64,000 bases of DNA from Mesorhizobium sp. CAU 1732 (lineage in GTDB: Bacteria; Pseudomonadota; Alphaproteobacteria; Rhizobiales; Rhizobiaceae), in the NCBI RefSeq assembly GCF_039888675.1, contig NZ_JBDQQR010000003.1, forward strand, positions 124,001-188,000, in the 5' to 3' direction. The notes beneath the pieces were generated by a model. The model was not told where the DNA came from. It worked only from the letters and a program-made list of their open reading frames with translations, and ran no database searches. Numbering within the stretch: position 1 is the first letter of the stretch; every line of letters starts with the position of its first letter. Made by a program: the position numbers and the translations under genes. This document shows, one piece after another, positions 63,718 to 64,000 of the stretch.

Positions 63718-64000
63718 CTATTCGGCCGCCATACGCTGCGCCTCGCTCAGCGAGCGATCGAGGGCTACCCGCAACTCGTGCTTGAGGGTCTCGAAATCCC
63801 CGGCATCGCGATCGCGCGGCCGCGCGATCCGCACGTCGAGGATCGCATCGATGCGGCCCGGCCTCGGCCGCAGGACGACCACCCGGTTGGCCACCACAAG
63901 GGCTTCCTCGATATCGTGCGTCACGAGAACCAGCGTCGGGCGGCTCTTTTCCCAGAGCTTGACCAGGTGATCCTGAAGGCCCGCGCGCGTCAGCGCGTCG
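63718..64000 (-). CDS. ABC transporter ATP-binding protein, nitrate/sulfonate/taurine type (partial)
   Basis: Only the C-terminal end (94 residues) is in the window; the gene continues beyond the right edge. It shows the D-loop (LDALTRAGLQDHLVKLW), the H-loop VLVTHDIEEALVVANRVVVL and RPGRIDAILDV, which is typical of the SsuB/TauB/NrtD group. The gene is convergent with the SDR operon, with 1 bp between stops, and may be part of a separate uptake system for the same pathway. Confidence 0.85.
   Translation of the reverse strand, partial: DALTRAGLQDHLVKLWEKSRPTLVLVTHDIEEALVVANRVVVLRPRPGRIDAILDVRIARPRDRDAGDFETLKHELRVALDRSLSEAQRMAAE

Overview
The window is GC-rich DNA with dense gene packing, many ATGA/GTGA start-stop overlaps, many solute transporters and LysR/MarR/TetR/GlxA-type regulators. 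A perfect CtrA full site (TTAA-N7-TTAA) and rhizobial-looking housekeeping genes point to an alphaproteobacterium, most likely of the order Hyphomicrobiales (Rhizobiales). No transposase, integrase, phage gene, CRISPR array or rRNA was seen. One tRNA-Arg(CCG) is present.

Layout. (1) 1-11.6 kb is mixed housekeeping: an edge-truncated GNAT enzyme, glutathionyl-hydroquinone reductase, a Nudix hydrolase, a metallophosphoesterase, a small tail-anchored protein behind a CtrA site, an alpha/beta hydrolase, a membrane TPR regulator-like protein, leuA with a leucine-rich leader peptide and hairpins (attenuator), a short MetE-type methyltransferase, an orphan TRAP binding protein and tRNA-Arg. (2) 11.7-22.7 kb is one leftward catabolic and transport unit: M20 amidohydrolase, lysR, a LysR-type box, a DapA-like aldolase/lyase, an SDR, an M81 (MlrC-like) peptidase and a complete dipeptide-type ABC transporter. 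(3) 23-36.7 kb holds small stress or detoxification modules, each beside its own regulator: ABM/HxlR, TetR/SDR/old yellow enzyme/quinone reductase, a secreted dienelactone-hydrolase-like protein, MFS/LysR, ArsR with a tandem AHSA1 protein, a GlxA-type regulator with a membrane DJ-1/PfpI protein, an AHSA1 protein and a PaiB-like flavoprotein. (4) 36.8-40.6 kb is the sulfate ABC transporter (binding protein, cysT, cysW, cysA). (5) 40.9-45.3 kb is a MarR regulator and a two-gene indolepyruvate ferredoxin oxidoreductase, followed by a 139-bp inverted-repeat element. (6) 45.5-63.7 kb is a divergent catabolic region. The left arm encodes two complete TRAP transporters, MarR, RidA-like, octopine-dehydrogenase-like, 3-hydroxyacyl-CoA-dehydrogenase-like and Asp/Glu-racemase-like proteins. 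The right arm encodes a VanB-type reductase, Rieske oxygenase alpha and beta subunits, a CoA ligase, a thiolase-like protein, a DUF35-SDR fusion, a cyclase-family hydrolase and an SDR. The window ends inside an ABC ATPase gene.

The most interesting part is the right arm of region 6. The thiolase-like protein has lost the nucleophilic Cys and the GHP His. Its partner fuses a DUF35 zinc-ribbon/OB domain to an SDR domain that has lost the YxxxK catalytic pair, and an intact SDR lies nearby. Together with the ring oxygenase, CoA ligase and cyclase-family hydrolase this suggests oxygenation of a (hetero)aromatic acid, hydrolytic ring opening, CoA activation and retro-aldol release of acetyl-CoA. 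An indole-3-acetate-like substrate would fit, and so would the indolepyruvate oxidoreductase about 12 kb away, but the substrate is inferred and not shown.
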